DNA of 64,000 bases. It comes from Blautia glucerasea. GTDB lineage: Bacteria; Bacillota; Clostridia; Lachnospirales; Lachnospiraceae. The notes under the pieces were generated by a model. The model saw only the letters and a list, made by a program, of their open reading frames with translations, was not told the origin of the DNA and ran no database searches. A program made the position numbers and the translations under genes. This document shows positions 42,214 to 51,856 of the stretch, one piece after another; position 1 is the first letter of the stretch; every line of letters begins with the position of its first letter. Location: the NCBI RefSeq assembly GCF_013304385.1, contig NZ_JAAITU010000011.1, positions 1-64,000 on the forward strand. Direction: 5' to 3'.

Positions 42214-43230
42214 ATGCTTTTATCAATTGTGATCCCCTGCTACAGATCTGCCCATACCATTGAGAAGGTGGTGGAGATGAGCATGGAGGTGATTCGGACG
42301 ATCCCCGGACTGGACTGTGAATTTATCCTGGTGAATGATTGTTCCCCGGATGATACCTTTGAAGCTATCCGCAGGCTGGGCATCAAATATCCGAATGTAA
42401 AGGGAATTAATCTGGCTAAGAATTTTGGTCAGCATAATGCCATCATGGCAGGACTTCATGAGGCAAAAGGGGATTATATCATGGGAATGGATGATGATAT
42501 GCAGACCCACCCGTCGCAGATCCCTGCCTTTATTAAGGCGATGGAAGAGGGCTATGATGTAGTCTTTGGAATATATAAGAAAAGAAAATTCAGTTTCATG
42601 AAGAATCTGACCAGCAAGATTGCTTCATTTATTGTATGGCATATGGTAGAGCGGCCTAAGGGACTGGAGGCTAGCAATTACTGGTGCTGCCGCAGGTATG
42701 TGCGGGATGAGATCGTGAAGTATGAAGGTTACAATCTTTACCTGCAGATCCTGTTTTATCGAACTACTTCCAATATTGCCAATATTGAGATCCAGCATTT
42801 TTCAAGAGAAGAAGGAAGCTCCAATTATAATTTTAAAAAGGCGTTCCGCTTGTTTATGTCTTTTCTGAATTATACAGTGATCCCTCTTCGGGCAGCAGAG
42901 GTGATGGGAGTTCTGTTTTCCCTTACCGGATTTATACTGGCAGTGGCTGTGCTGATCCAGAAGCTGTCCAATCCTGATGTGGCTATGGGCTGGTCTTCCC
43001 TGATGTGTGCCATGCTGATCTTCTTCGGTATTACATTTCTGATGCTTGGAGTTATGGGAGAATATATCGGTAAGATGATTCTGAACCAGAATAAAACTCC
43101 TCAGTATGTAATACGGGAAACAGTAAATGTTCAGAAGGCAGATGCTCAGAAGATAAGTGTTCAGAAGTCAGATGCTCAGGAACCGGCAGAAATTATACAG
43201 AAAAAAGGACATGGAAAAGCTGATGATTGA
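42214..43230 (+). CDS. GT2 polyprenyl-phosphate glycosyltransferase, ArnC/GtrB type
   Basis: This 338-residue enzyme has an N-terminal GT2 (DPM1-like) domain with SIVIPCYRS, LVNDCSPDDT and MGMDDDMQT. Two C-terminal transmembrane helices lie at about 233-252 and 265-287, followed by a cytoplasmic tail. ArnC, GtrB and YfdH have this layout and make undecaprenyl-phosphate-sugar. The tail carries a repeated VQKADAQ/VQKSDAQ segment. The gene lies after the EamA pair and overlaps the aminotransferase gene, which could supply its sugar donor. Confidence 0.92.
   Translation: MLLSIVIPCYRSAHTIEKVVEMSMEVIRTIPGLDCEFILVNDCSPDDTFEAIRRLGIKYPNVKGINLAKNFGQHNAIMAGLHEAKGDYIMGMDDDMQTHPSQIPAFIKAMEEGYDVVFGIYKKRKFSFMKNLTSKIASFIVWHMVERPKGLEASNYWCCRRYVRDEIVKYEGYNLYLQILFYRTTSNIANIEIQHFSREEGSSNYNFKKAFRLFMSFLNYTVIPLRAAEVMGVLFSLTGFILAVAVLIQKLSNPDVAMGWSSLMCAMLIFFGITFLMLGVMGEYIGKMILNQNKTPQYVIRETVNVQKADAQKISVQKSDAQEPAEIIQKKGHGKADD
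43129..43179 (+). repeat. 30-bp tandem repeat in the GT2 C-terminal tail
   Basis: Two 21-base copies (43129-43149 and 43159-43179) differ at one base and repeat with a 30-bp period. They encode VQKADAQ and VQKSDAQ. They lie just before the overlap with the aminotransferase gene. Confidence 0.8.
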
Positions 43231-44353
43231 TTTTAACAGGCCTGCCTATACAGGCAAAGAAATGGAATATATTCAGGATGCTGTACAAAGAGGCATGCTG
43301 TGCGGTGACGGGGAATATACCAAACGGTGCTCCAGATGGATGGAGGAAAGGTTTCATACAGCACATGTAATGCTTACCACTTCCTGTACCCATGCACTGG
43401 AGATGGCTGCTTATCTGTCCGATATACAGCCCGGGGATGAGGTGATCATGCCTGCATATACCTTTGTGTCTACAGCAGATGCGTTTGTACTTCGTGGCGC
43501 CAGGATCGTATTTGTGGATATCCGTCCGGATACCATGAACATTGATGAGAATTTGATCGAGCCGGCCATTACAGAGAAGACAAAGGCAATCGTAGTGGTC
43601 CATTATGCAGGAGTGTCCTGTGAGATGGATAAGATTCTTCAGATCGCACACAAATATGGACTGAAGGTAGTAGAGGATGCTGCCCAGGGCGTAAATGCCT
43701 ATTATAAGGGCATGGCACTGGGAACTATTGGTGATTTTGGCTGCTATAGCTTCCATGAAACAAAGAATTATACCATGGGAGAGGGCGGCGCTATTTTATT
43801 TGATAAAGACGAGTATCAGGAAAAAGCAGAGATCCTCAGGGAAAAGGGAACTGACAGAAGTAAGTTTTTCAGAGGCCAGGTGGACAAATACCGGTGGATG
43901 GATTATGGTTCCTCCTATCTTCCAAGTGAACTGAATGCAGCCTATCTTTACGCACAGCTGGAGGTTTGTGACCAGATCCAGGATAAAAGGATGGAAATCT
44001 GGAATTATTATCATCGAGAGCTGGAAGCTCTTGAGAAAGAAGGCAAGATTACACGGCCTGTGATACCGGAAGGATGTATCCATAATGCTCATATGTACTA
44101 TTTGAAAGTGCGGGATATGGAAGTTCGTACTAAGCTGATCCATTATCTTCGGGAAAAAGGTATCTGCAGTGTATTTCATTATATTCCTCTGCATACAGCA
44201 CCGGCAGGACAGAAGTTTGGCCGTTTTGCAGGAGAGGACCGATATACTACAAAGGAAAGCGAGAAACTGTTAAGGCTGCCTATGTTCTACAACCTGGACA
44301 TGAAGGATGTGGAGTATGTTACAGAGCAGCTGAAGTCCTTTAAGGAGTATTAA
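43223..44353 (+). CDS. DegT/DnrJ/EryC1-family sugar aminotransferase
   Basis: This PLP-dependent aminotransferase of about 376 residues is closest to dTDP-4-amino-4,6-dideoxygalactose transaminases (RffA/WecE type). It has MIDFNRPAYTGKE, TTSCTHALEMAA, DEVIMPAYTFVSTA, VVEDAAQGV and the PLP lysine in SFHETKNY (Lys181 from this start). AAAGGA at 43204-43209 favours the ATG at 43223 over the one at 43211. It makes an amino sugar, which the ATP-grasp ligases upstream could acylate. An in-frame longer form overlaps the upstream gene and is unlikely. Confidence 0.9.
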   Translation: MIDFNRPAYTGKEMEYIQDAVQRGMLCGDGEYTKRCSRWMEERFHTAHVMLTTSCTHALEMAAYLSDIQPGDEVIMPAYTFVSTADAFVLRGARIVFVDIRPDTMNIDENLIEPAITEKTKAIVVVHYAGVSCEMDKILQIAHKYGLKVVEDAAQGVNAYYKGMALGTIGDFGCYSFHETKNYTMGEGGAILFDKDEYQEKAEILREKGTDRSKFFRGQVDKYRWMDYGSSYLPSELNAAYLYAQLEVCDQIQDKRMEIWNYYHRELEALEKEGKITRPVIPEGCIHNAHMYYLKVRDMEVRTKLIHYLREKGICSVFHYIPLHTAPAGQKFGRFAGEDRYTTKESEKLLRLPMFYNLDMKDVEYVTEQLKSFKEY

Positions 44354-44418
44354 GCAAGTTGGATTTGTGACCAAAATATAGAAAATGGAAAGCCAAAAAA
44401 GGCAGAAAGGAAATCAAA

Positions 44419-44973
44419 ATGGGAAAGATCAAAGTGACACCATGTGGAGATATTGAAGGATTGAAGGTAATCGAGCCAACTGTTTTTGGAGATGCCCGTG
44501 GTTATTTTATGGAAACCTACAATTACAATGATTTCAAGGAAGCAGGGATTGATGTGGAGTTTGTGCAGGACAATCAGTCCAGTTCCCACTACGGAGTATT
44601 AAGAGGTCTTCATTTCCAGATCAATTATCCTCAGGATAAGCTGGTTCGTGTGGTAAACGGTGAAGTGTTTGATGTGGCAGTAGATTTACGAGAAGGCTCC
44701 AAAACCTACGGCAAATGGTTTGGTGTTGTGCTTTCAGCAGAAAATAAAAAACAGTTCTTTATTCCAAAGGGATTTGCTCATGGATTTCTGGTACTTTCCG
44801 AAAGTGCAGAGTTCACCTATAAATGCTCTGACTTCTATCATCCGGGAGACGAAGGCGGCCTGATCTGGAATGATCCGGATATTGGAGTAGAATGGCCGAT
44901 CCCTGAAGGTATGGAGCTTACTTTCTCTGACAAAGACCAGAAATGGGGGAGCTTTAAGGAGTTCCATAGATAG
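44419..44973 (+). CDS. rfbC: dTDP-4-dehydrorhamnose 3,5-epimerase
   Basis: This 184-residue cupin epimerase converts dTDP-4-keto-6-deoxy-glucose to dTDP-4-keto-L-rhamnose. Family motifs include FGDARGYF, FVQDNQSSS, LRGLHFQ with the catalytic His (about 65), and FIPKGFAHGFLVLS. Length and order are standard. RfbA, RfbB and RfbD are not in this window, so the rest of the rhamnose pathway must be elsewhere. It suggests L-rhamnose in the polymer. Confidence 0.94.
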   Translation: MGKIKVTPCGDIEGLKVIEPTVFGDARGYFMETYNYNDFKEAGIDVEFVQDNQSSSHYGVLRGLHFQINYPQDKLVRVVNGEVFDVAVDLREGSKTYGKWFGVVLSAENKKQFFIPKGFAHGFLVLSESAEFTYKCSDFYHPGDEGGLIWNDPDIGVEWPIPEGMELTFSDKDQKWGSFKEFHR

Positions 44974-44983
44974 GAGAGAATGA

Positions 44984-45799
44984 ATGCTTAAGACGATATT
45001 TTCCCTGCCGGCGGATGTATACAAAAACCGCCGGCTGGTTATGAAACTGGCTAAAAATGATTTTAAGACCAGATACGCAGGTTCCTATTTTGGAACCTTC
45101 TGGGCATTTGTGCAGCCCATTGTTACCATTATGGTGTACTGGTTTGTATTTTCTGTTGGCTTCCGCCAGAATACAGATGGGATCGGGATTCCTTTTGTAC
45201 TGTATCTGGTAGCTGGGATTGTTCCCTGGTTCTTTTTCCAGGATGCCCTAGTAGGCGGGACCAACGCTCTTCTTGAATATAATTACCTTGTAAAAAAAGT
45301 CGTTTTTAACATCAGTGTGCTTCCTGTTGTGAAGATCATTTCCGCACTGTTTGTACACGGCTTTTTCGTGGTCTTTACAATTATTTTGTATGCCTTCTAT
45401 GGAAGATTTCCGGACTGGTATTATCTGCAGATCCTGTATTACAGTATTTGTGTATTTATATTGTCCTTAAGCCTGGTTTACATTAGCTGTGCAGTGGTGG
45501 TATTTTTCCGTGACCTGACCCAGATCATCAACATCGGCCTGCAGGTAGGCGTATGGCTTACACCCATTATGTGGGTGGCAGATACAGCTTTGAAGGACCA
45601 TCCGCTGATCCAGAAGATCCTTCAGCTGAACCCTATGTATTATATTGTTTCCGGTTACAGGGATGCATTTGTTGTAAAAAGGTGGTTTTTTGAAAGACCA
45701 TTATGGACCTTATATTTCTGGCTCTTTACCCTGGTTTGTTTCTGCTTCGGAAACTGGGTATTTAAAAGACTGCGGATCCATTTCGCAGACGTACTATAG
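44984..45799 (+). CDS. Polysaccharide ABC transporter permease (Wzm/TagG type)
   Basis: This 271-residue ABC-2 permease has six transmembrane segments and the family pattern KNDFKTRYAGSYFGTFWAFVQPI near the N-terminus. Wzm/TagG proteins export undecaprenyl-linked polysaccharides or teichoic acids. Its ATPase partner follows after 17 bp. Together with a C-terminally extended ATPase this indicates ABC-dependent, not Wzy-dependent, export of the polymer. Confidence 0.93.
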   Translation: MLKTIFSLPADVYKNRRLVMKLAKNDFKTRYAGSYFGTFWAFVQPIVTIMVYWFVFSVGFRQNTDGIGIPFVLYLVAGIVPWFFFQDALVGGTNALLEYNYLVKKVVFNISVLPVVKIISALFVHGFFVVFTIILYAFYGRFPDWYYLQILYYSICVFILSLSLVYISCAVVVFFRDLTQIINIGLQVGVWLTPIMWVADTALKDHPLIQKILQLNPMYYIVSGYRDAFVVKRWFFERPLWTLYFWLFTLVCFCFGNWVFKRLRIHFADVL

Positions 45800-45816
45800 A
45801 AAGGAATCAACCTGTT

Positions 45817-47097
45817 TTGAGTGATAAAAATGTGATTTCAGTCCAGCATTTATCAAAAATGTATAAGCTGTATGACAAGCCCTCTGACCGTCTGAAAGAG
45901 TCTCTTGGCCTGTCCAGAAAGAAAAAATACAGGGAGCATTATGCCCTTCATGATGTGAATTTTAATATTCACGAAGGAGAATGTGTAGGGATCATCGGAG
46001 TGAACGGTTCCGGGAAGTCCACGATTCTTAAGATCATCACAGGAGTGCTGGCACCTACCACAGGGGAAGTGAAGGTCAATGGACGTATTTCTGCCCTTCT
46101 GGAGCTGGGAGCCGGTTTTAATATGGAATATTCCGGGCTTGAGAATGTGTATCTGAACGGTACCATGATCGGTTTTTCTGAGGAAGAGATCGACGCAAAG
46201 CTGGATGATATCCTTGCTTTTGCAGATATCGGAGATTATATCCATCAGCCGGTGAAAACCTATTCCAGCGGTATGTTTGTACGTCTTGCCTTTGCAGTTG
46301 CCATCAATATCGATCCTGAGATCCTGATTGTAGATGAGGCACTGTCTGTTGGTGATGTATTTTTCCAGGCAAAATGCTATCATAAATTTGAAGAGTTTAA
46401 GAAACAGGGAAAAACCATTCTTTTTGTTACCCATGACTTAAGCAGCGTGTCCAAATATTGTGACCGTGTGATCCTTCTTAACAAAGGTGTTAAGCTGGAT
46501 GAAGGCTCACCAAAGGAAATGGTGGATCTGTACAAGCAGCTGCTGGTAGGACAGGAGCCTGTGAAACAAAAAACAGATGGGGGCGAGGACCTTGCAAAAG
46601 CAGCCGTAGCGTCCATCAGCCATGAACATTTTCTGCCAAATCCTAATACTCTGGAGTATGGGGACAAGCAGGCGGAGATCGTGGATTTTGCAATTAAGGA
46701 TGATAAGGGGATGTTCACCAATACCATAGAAAAGGGAAGCACCTTCCAGATCCTTATGAAGGTTCGATTTAATGAGCAGATCCAGGAGCCGATCATGGCT
46801 TATACCTTTAAGAATATTAGGGGAACAGAGCTGACAGGCACCAACACCCTTTTTGAGAAAGCAGAAGTGCCGGAACCTGCTCCTGGAGGATGCTGCACAG
46901 TTACCTTTACACAGAAAATGGATCTGCAGGGTGGGGAATATCTTCTGTCCTTTGGCTGTACCGGCTATAAGGACGGGGAATTCAAGGTGTTCCACAGATT
47001 GTATGATGCGTGCAATATTACCGTTATTTCTGCCAAGAATACGGTAGGCTTTTTTGATATGAATTCGACTGTAACGGTTCAGGAGGATGATATATGA
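45817..47097 (+). CDS. Polysaccharide ABC transporter ATPase with Wzt-type C-terminal domain
   Basis: This 426-residue ATPase starts with TTG at 45817; AAAGGA lies upstream. The N-terminal ABC domain has Walker A GVNGSGKS at 61-68, SSGMFVRLAFAVA as signature and EILIVDEAL as Walker B. Residues 250-426 form an extra beta-rich domain (IVDFAIKDDKGMFTNTIEKG, PIMAYTFKNIRGTELTGTN) resembling Wzt_C, which in E. coli O9a recognises the capped, non-reducing end of the polymer. The gene overlaps the following capping-like gene by 4 bp. Confidence 0.92.
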   Translation: MSDKNVISVQHLSKMYKLYDKPSDRLKESLGLSRKKKYREHYALHDVNFNIHEGECVGIIGVNGSGKSTILKIITGVLAPTTGEVKVNGRISALLELGAGFNMEYSGLENVYLNGTMIGFSEEEIDAKLDDILAFADIGDYIHQPVKTYSSGMFVRLAFAVAINIDPEILIVDEALSVGDVFFQAKCYHKFEEFKKQGKTILFVTHDLSSVSKYCDRVILLNKGVKLDEGSPKEMVDLYKQLLVGQEPVKQKTDGGEDLAKAAVASISHEHFLPNPNTLEYGDKQAEIVDFAIKDDKGMFTNTIEKGSTFQILMKVRFNEQIQEPIMAYTFKNIRGTELTGTNTLFEKAEVPEPAPGGCCTVTFTQKMDLQGGEYLLSFGCTGYKDGEFKVFHRLYDACNITVISAKNTVGFFDMNSTVTVQEDDI

Positions 47098-49328
47098 GGA
47101 AGATCGGTAATGTGATCCTGGATGATACCTGCTATCAGGGCAGGGATTTATATACAGATGGTGCTATTGAGGATGAAATGCTGGAGATTGCCAGAAATGT
47201 AAGTCCAGACAGATTTAATAAGATGATCGGGGAAAAGAAAAGTTGGCCCATTCTCTATCATTTTTCACATATCAGAGAGAATATCCTTAGCTGGATGCCT
47301 TTTACAGGCAAGGAAAAGGTGCTGGAAATCGGTTCCGGATGCGGTGCTGTTACAGGTGCCCTTCTTGGCGGAGCAGGTGAAGTGACTTGTATCGATCTGT
47401 CCATGAAGCGCAGTGAGATCAATGCGTGGAGACACAGAGACAGTGAGAAGCTGAAGATTCTTGTGGGAAATTTTCAGGATGTGGAGAAGAAACTGACAGA
47501 GAAATATGATTATATTACTTTGATCGGTGTATTTGAATATGGAGAGGCCTATATCCAGAGCCAGGATCCTTATGTGGATTTCCTGAAGATTATCCGAAAG
47601 CATCTGAAGCCAGACGGGAAGATCGTGATCGCCATTGAGAACCGTTTTGGTTTGAAGTACTGGGCTGGATGTACAGAAGACCATTTTGGTACTTTATTTG
47701 AAGGAATCCAGGGGTATCCATCCACAAAGGGCGTAAAGACCTTTACTGTAAAAGAACTGAAAAAGATCTTCCGGGAAGCAGGCGGCTTTGAAAGTACCTG
47801 GTATTATCCATTCCCGGATTATAAATTCCCTATGACCATTTATTCGGACAGAAGACTGCCAAGGCGTGGGGAACTGAATCGTACAGAATATAATTTTGAC
47901 AGGCTGCGTATGGAACTTTTTCAGGAATCAGCAGTGTATGATTCCATTTTGGATAATGATCTGTATCCTCAGTTTGCCAATTCCTTCCTGGTAGTGATCG
48001 GGCAGGATAAATTTGAAACAGAGACAGCCTATATCAAGTATTCCAATGAAAGAGATCCAAGATTTAATATCCTTACCCAGATCTGCCAGAAACCAGATGG
48101 CAGCCGTTATGTACAGAAGCTTCCGACTGGGTTAAAAGCAGAAGCTCATGTAAGTAATATTTATGATAAAGGACAGGCTTTAGCCCCACTTTTTGAAAAA
48201 GAAAAGCTTTATGTCAACTCCTGCGAAAAAGTATCATATGGGGTAAAACTGGAATATCTGGAAGGGATTTCCCTGGAGGAGAAACTGGATACACTTCTAA
48301 AAGAAGGACAGTTAGATGAGGCAGAAAGCCTTTTATTTACTTATCTTCATAAGGCAGAACGGCTTTACGGCAGCCAGGATTTTAAGAAATCACCGGAGTT
48401 TATACAGGTGTTTGGCCAGGCTGGGCTTCCAGAAGGCTTAAAGGGCGGCAGGCTTGCAGATATTGATCTGGTTCCGGCCAATATCCTTCTTGGAAAAGGC
48501 AAGGACTGGGTGCTGGATTACGAGTGGACCTTTGATTTTTGCGTGCCTGCACACTTTATCATGTATCGTATGCTTCATTATTATCTGGAAAGTGACGGAA
48601 AGCGTCATGTGCTGAAAAACAGAGACCTTTATGAAAAGGCTGGGATCAGCCGGGAAGAACAGGAAATATATGCGAAGATGGAGCAGCATTTCCAGAAATA
48701 CATGGTCGGAAAGCATATCCCTATGCTGTCTCTGTATGATGAGATTTCTCCAGGCAAGCTGGATGTGATGGAATATTATGACAGGATCCGGGGCTGTGGA
48801 GATGAGAGAAAGCTTCAGGTATTTTTCGACAGGGGACAGGATTTTCAGGAAAGAGACTCTTTTAAGTATCCTATGACCAGGAGAGGGCTATGTATTGATA
48901 TCCCTGTACCTGCAGGCACAAGACGGATGCGTCTTGATCCTGGTGAAGTGCCGGGAGGTTTTAAAATCTGCAGGATCCGGTGGAGAGATCTGGGAAAGGC
49001 AGCCTTCCATACCAATGGGTTTGCACTTGGTGATCACTGCTACTATTTCGGCGGCGGAGATCCGCAGATCATTTTGGAAAATGTGCCAAGGGAAGCAGAG
49101 ATCCTCACCCTGGAGCTGGAGGCCTTAAAGGAACAGGAAGCAGTAAAGGAATTCTGGAGCAGATTTGCACGGGAAGAAAATGAAAAAAATGCTCAGATCC
49201 AGGATCTGAAGGCTCAGCTGAAGCAAAAAGAAGCCCAGATCCATGAAATGGAAAATACAAAGGCATGGAAGTTATACAGAAAGCTGAAGCCGGAAGGAAA
49301 AGGGGCTTCATCAAAGAAGCAGGAGTAA
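47094..49328 (+). CDS. Methyltransferase-kinase-coiled-coil protein, WbdD-like
   Basis: This 744-residue multidomain protein has a class I SAM methyltransferase with LEIGSGCG at 77-84 and a second motif IAIENRFGLK. A region at about 305-545 looks like a small-molecule or protein kinase: catalytic-loop DIDLVPANIL (Asp458, Asn463) and LDYEW (Asp475). A beta-rich segment (about 560-680) and a C-terminal coiled coil (about 680-735) end in NTKAWKLYRKLKP. E. coli WbdD has the same order (methyltransferase, kinase, coiled coil) and caps O-antigen while measuring its length. It overlaps the Wzt-type ATPase gene. Kinase assignment is from motifs only. Confidence 0.78.
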   Translation: MRKIGNVILDDTCYQGRDLYTDGAIEDEMLEIARNVSPDRFNKMIGEKKSWPILYHFSHIRENILSWMPFTGKEKVLEIGSGCGAVTGALLGGAGEVTCIDLSMKRSEINAWRHRDSEKLKILVGNFQDVEKKLTEKYDYITLIGVFEYGEAYIQSQDPYVDFLKIIRKHLKPDGKIVIAIENRFGLKYWAGCTEDHFGTLFEGIQGYPSTKGVKTFTVKELKKIFREAGGFESTWYYPFPDYKFPMTIYSDRRLPRRGELNRTEYNFDRLRMELFQESAVYDSILDNDLYPQFANSFLVVIGQDKFETETAYIKYSNERDPRFNILTQICQKPDGSRYVQKLPTGLKAEAHVSNIYDKGQALAPLFEKEKLYVNSCEKVSYGVKLEYLEGISLEEKLDTLLKEGQLDEAESLLFTYLHKAERLYGSQDFKKSPEFIQVFGQAGLPEGLKGGRLADIDLVPANILLGKGKDWVLDYEWTFDFCVPAHFIMYRMLHYYLESDGKRHVLKNRDLYEKAGISREEQEIYAKMEQHFQKYMVGKHIPMLSLYDEISPGKLDVMEYYDRIRGCGDERKLQVFFDRGQDFQERDSFKYPMTRRGLCIDIPVPAGTRRMRLDPGEVPGGFKICRIRWRDLGKAAFHTNGFALGDHCYYFGGGDPQIILENVPREAEILTLELEALKEQEAVKEFWSRFAREENEKNAQIQDLKAQLKQKEAQIHEMENTKAWKLYRKLKPEGKGASSKKQE

Positions 49329-49332
49329 CCGG

Positions 49333-51855
49333 ATGGAACAGTTAGTGTGGAGTGTAGATGACCGTAAATACCAGGAGAAGAATGAAAAATCCCTGATTCT
49401 GGAAGGGTGGGCCTTTCAAAGGGACAGCCAGCCCTTACGTTTCCTTCTTACAGATCCGGCAGGGGAGCAGCTCCCGATGGAGGAGCCGGTGCGCTTTGCC
49501 AGACCGGATGTGGAAGCCGGATATCCGGAGACATCAGGGACAAAGCAATGCGGTTTTACAATAAGGATCCCCAATGCAGAAGCGCTTGTAAAGAAGCATG
49601 AAAAGCTGAGGCTTGTGGTTACAGATGGAAAAGAAAAAGCCATTTTGTGGGAAACAGATCCACAGCAGCTTTATGATTTTTGTAAGGATCAGATGATGGA
49701 GGTACACATAGACCGACAGGAGGTGCTGTACCGCACCATGATCGCTGCAGAGGGCTGGGTACTTTGCCAGAAAGGTACTGACCGGATCCTGCTTCAGGAC
49801 GGTAAGGGGAATCCGGTATCCTTGAAGCTGAGCCGTGGACGCAGGCCGGATGTGGTGGAAAGTCTGGCGCTTGGCACAGAATATAAAGAAAAAGAACTGG
49901 GATTTCAGATCAGCGGCAAACTGGCAGATGTGGCCGGAGGCAGGCTGGTGTTGGTTTTCATTGGGAATACAGGCAGGGAAGAGATCCGAAAACAAGTGGA
50001 AATCGACCTGAAAAAGCTTCAGGCGGAAAATTCACCTGCCGGCAGACGTAAAAAGGTGCTGGCCTGGGAAAATCGGAAAGAGAATCTGGAATGCCTGCGA
50101 AAGAAGGGAATCCGTGGATTTTTGAAATATGTGGATGCAAAAGCCGGAATCGTGACCGGAGACTATGAGCAGTGGCTGATGCGTCACAAAGCCGGGAGAA
50201 AAGAGCTGATGGCCCAGCGGAAAACCCATTTTCCTTATGAACCTAAGATCAGTATTGTGATCCCTCTTTATAATACACCATTACCTTATCTGAAGGAGGC
50301 GGTGGATTCTATCGTAAAGCAAACCTACAAGAACTGGCAGCTTTGCCTGGCGGACGGAAGTACAGGAGATGAGCTTACCAGTTATATTCATAAGCATTAT
50401 GGCAGGGATCTAAGGATCTGCTATAAAAAACTGGAAAAGAACGGGGGTATTTCAGAGAATACTAATGCGGCAGTAAAAATGGCTAAAGGGGATTATATCC
50501 TTCTTGCAGACCATGACGATGTGGTAGCACCGGATGCACTTTTTCATATTGTAAAAGCCATCAATGAAAGTATTCAAAAAGGTGATCGTCCGGCAGATGC
50601 ACTGTACACTGATGAAGATAAGATCAGTATGGATGGTGCCCATTATTTTGAACCAAATTTTAAGCCGGATTATAATCTTTTCCGTTTAAGGGAGAATAAT
50701 TATATTTGTCACATTTTTGTGGTAAAGAAAGAATTGTTAAAGCAGGTTGGACTTTTTTCATCAGATTATGATGGAGCACAGGATTATGACCTGATCTTGC
50801 GGTGCTGCGAAAAGGCGGAAAACATAGTGCACATTCCAAGGGTACTGTATCATTGGAGGTGTCATATGGAGTCTACAGCAGCAGATCCTGCAAGCAAGGC
50901 TTATGCCTATGAAGCAGGGAAAAGAGCACTGGAAGCACATTACAAAAGAATGGGGATCCAGGCAGAAGTGGAGATGACAAAGAGGCCAGGCTGGTACAGA
51001 AGCCAGGTGAAGATAAAGGGACAGCCCTTGATCTCCATTATCATACCAAATAAAGATCATGTAAAGGATCTGGAACTGTGTATTTCTTCTATTGATAAGA
51101 AAAGTACCTACCGAAATTTTGAAGTACTGGTTGTGGAAAATAACAGCAACCATCCGGAAACCTTTGAATATTATGAGAAAATGACCCGAAAGTATTCTTT
51201 TGTAAGGCTTCTCACATGGAAAGAAGGTTTTAATTTTTCTGCTATCAATAATTTTGCAGCAGCCCTGGCGAATGGGGAATATTTCCTATTTCTGAACAAC
51301 GACGTGGAGGTGCTTACTCCCAACTGGATCCAGGAAATGCTGATGCTTTGTCAGCAGAAGGACGTAGGCGCGGTAGGGGCAAAGCTGTTTTACCCAGATG
51401 ATACCATCCAACATGCAGGTGTGGTGATCGGCCTGGGAGGCATTGCAGGACATATTTTCTGCAGGGCGTCCGGCAGTGCAGATGGCTATATGGGACGATT
51501 GGTAAGCGTACAGGAATACAGCGCAGTGACAGCTGCCTGTATGCTGGTTAAGAAAGAGGATTTTCTGCTGGTAGATGGTTTTGATCCGGAGTTTGTAGTT
51601 GCATTTAATGATATTGATTTCTGCATGAAGCTTGGACAGCATAAGAAAAAGGTAGTATTTACGCCTTACGCACAGCTGTATCATTACGAGTCTAAGTCCA
51701 GAGGCATGGAGGATACACCGGAGAAGCAGCTTCGCTTTAAGAAAGAAACCCTGCTTTTTGAGAAAAAATGGGGAAAAGAGCTGGCCAAAGGAGATCCTTA
51801 TTATAGCCCGAATTTATCAGTGACAGAAGGAGACTGTTCCTTAAGAGAGGTTTAA
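49333..51855 (+). CDS. Large bifunctional GT2 glycosyltransferase (paralogue A)
   Basis: This 840-residue protein has an N-terminal region of about 250 residues with beta-sandwich-like repeats (SLILEGWAF, AEGWVLCQ). Two GT2 domains follow. The first starts at about 310 (KISIVIPLYNTP, with LADHDDVV and YTDEDKIS). The second starts near 560 (ISIIIPNKDHVKDLE, with LFLNNDVE and FNDIDFCMK). Each has an acidic metal motif. Tandem-GT2 proteins of this kind extend rhamnan- or galactan-like polymers. It is translated 4 bp after the capping-like protein and is a close paralogue of the proteins at 51857 and 60682. Confidence 0.9.
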   Translation: MEQLVWSVDDRKYQEKNEKSLILEGWAFQRDSQPLRFLLTDPAGEQLPMEEPVRFARPDVEAGYPETSGTKQCGFTIRIPNAEALVKKHEKLRLVVTDGKEKAILWETDPQQLYDFCKDQMMEVHIDRQEVLYRTMIAAEGWVLCQKGTDRILLQDGKGNPVSLKLSRGRRPDVVESLALGTEYKEKELGFQISGKLADVAGGRLVLVFIGNTGREEIRKQVEIDLKKLQAENSPAGRRKKVLAWENRKENLECLRKKGIRGFLKYVDAKAGIVTGDYEQWLMRHKAGRKELMAQRKTHFPYEPKISIVIPLYNTPLPYLKEAVDSIVKQTYKNWQLCLADGSTGDELTSYIHKHYGRDLRICYKKLEKNGGISENTNAAVKMAKGDYILLADHDDVVAPDALFHIVKAINESIQKGDRPADALYTDEDKISMDGAHYFEPNFKPDYNLFRLRENNYICHIFVVKKELLKQVGLFSSDYDGAQDYDLILRCCEKAENIVHIPRVLYHWRCHMESTAADPASKAYAYEAGKRALEAHYKRMGIQAEVEMTKRPGWYRSQVKIKGQPLISIIIPNKDHVKDLELCISSIDKKSTYRNFEVLVVENNSNHPETFEYYEKMTRKYSFVRLLTWKEGFNFSAINNFAAALANGEYFLFLNNDVEVLTPNWIQEMLMLCQQKDVGAVGAKLFYPDDTIQHAGVVIGLGGIAGHIFCRASGSADGYMGRLVSVQEYSAVTAACMLVKKEDFLLVDGFDPEFVVAFNDIDFCMKLGQHKKKVVFTPYAQLYHYESKSRGMEDTPEKQLRFKKETLLFEKKWGKELAKGDPYYSPNLSVTEGDCSLREV

Positions 51856-51856
51856 A

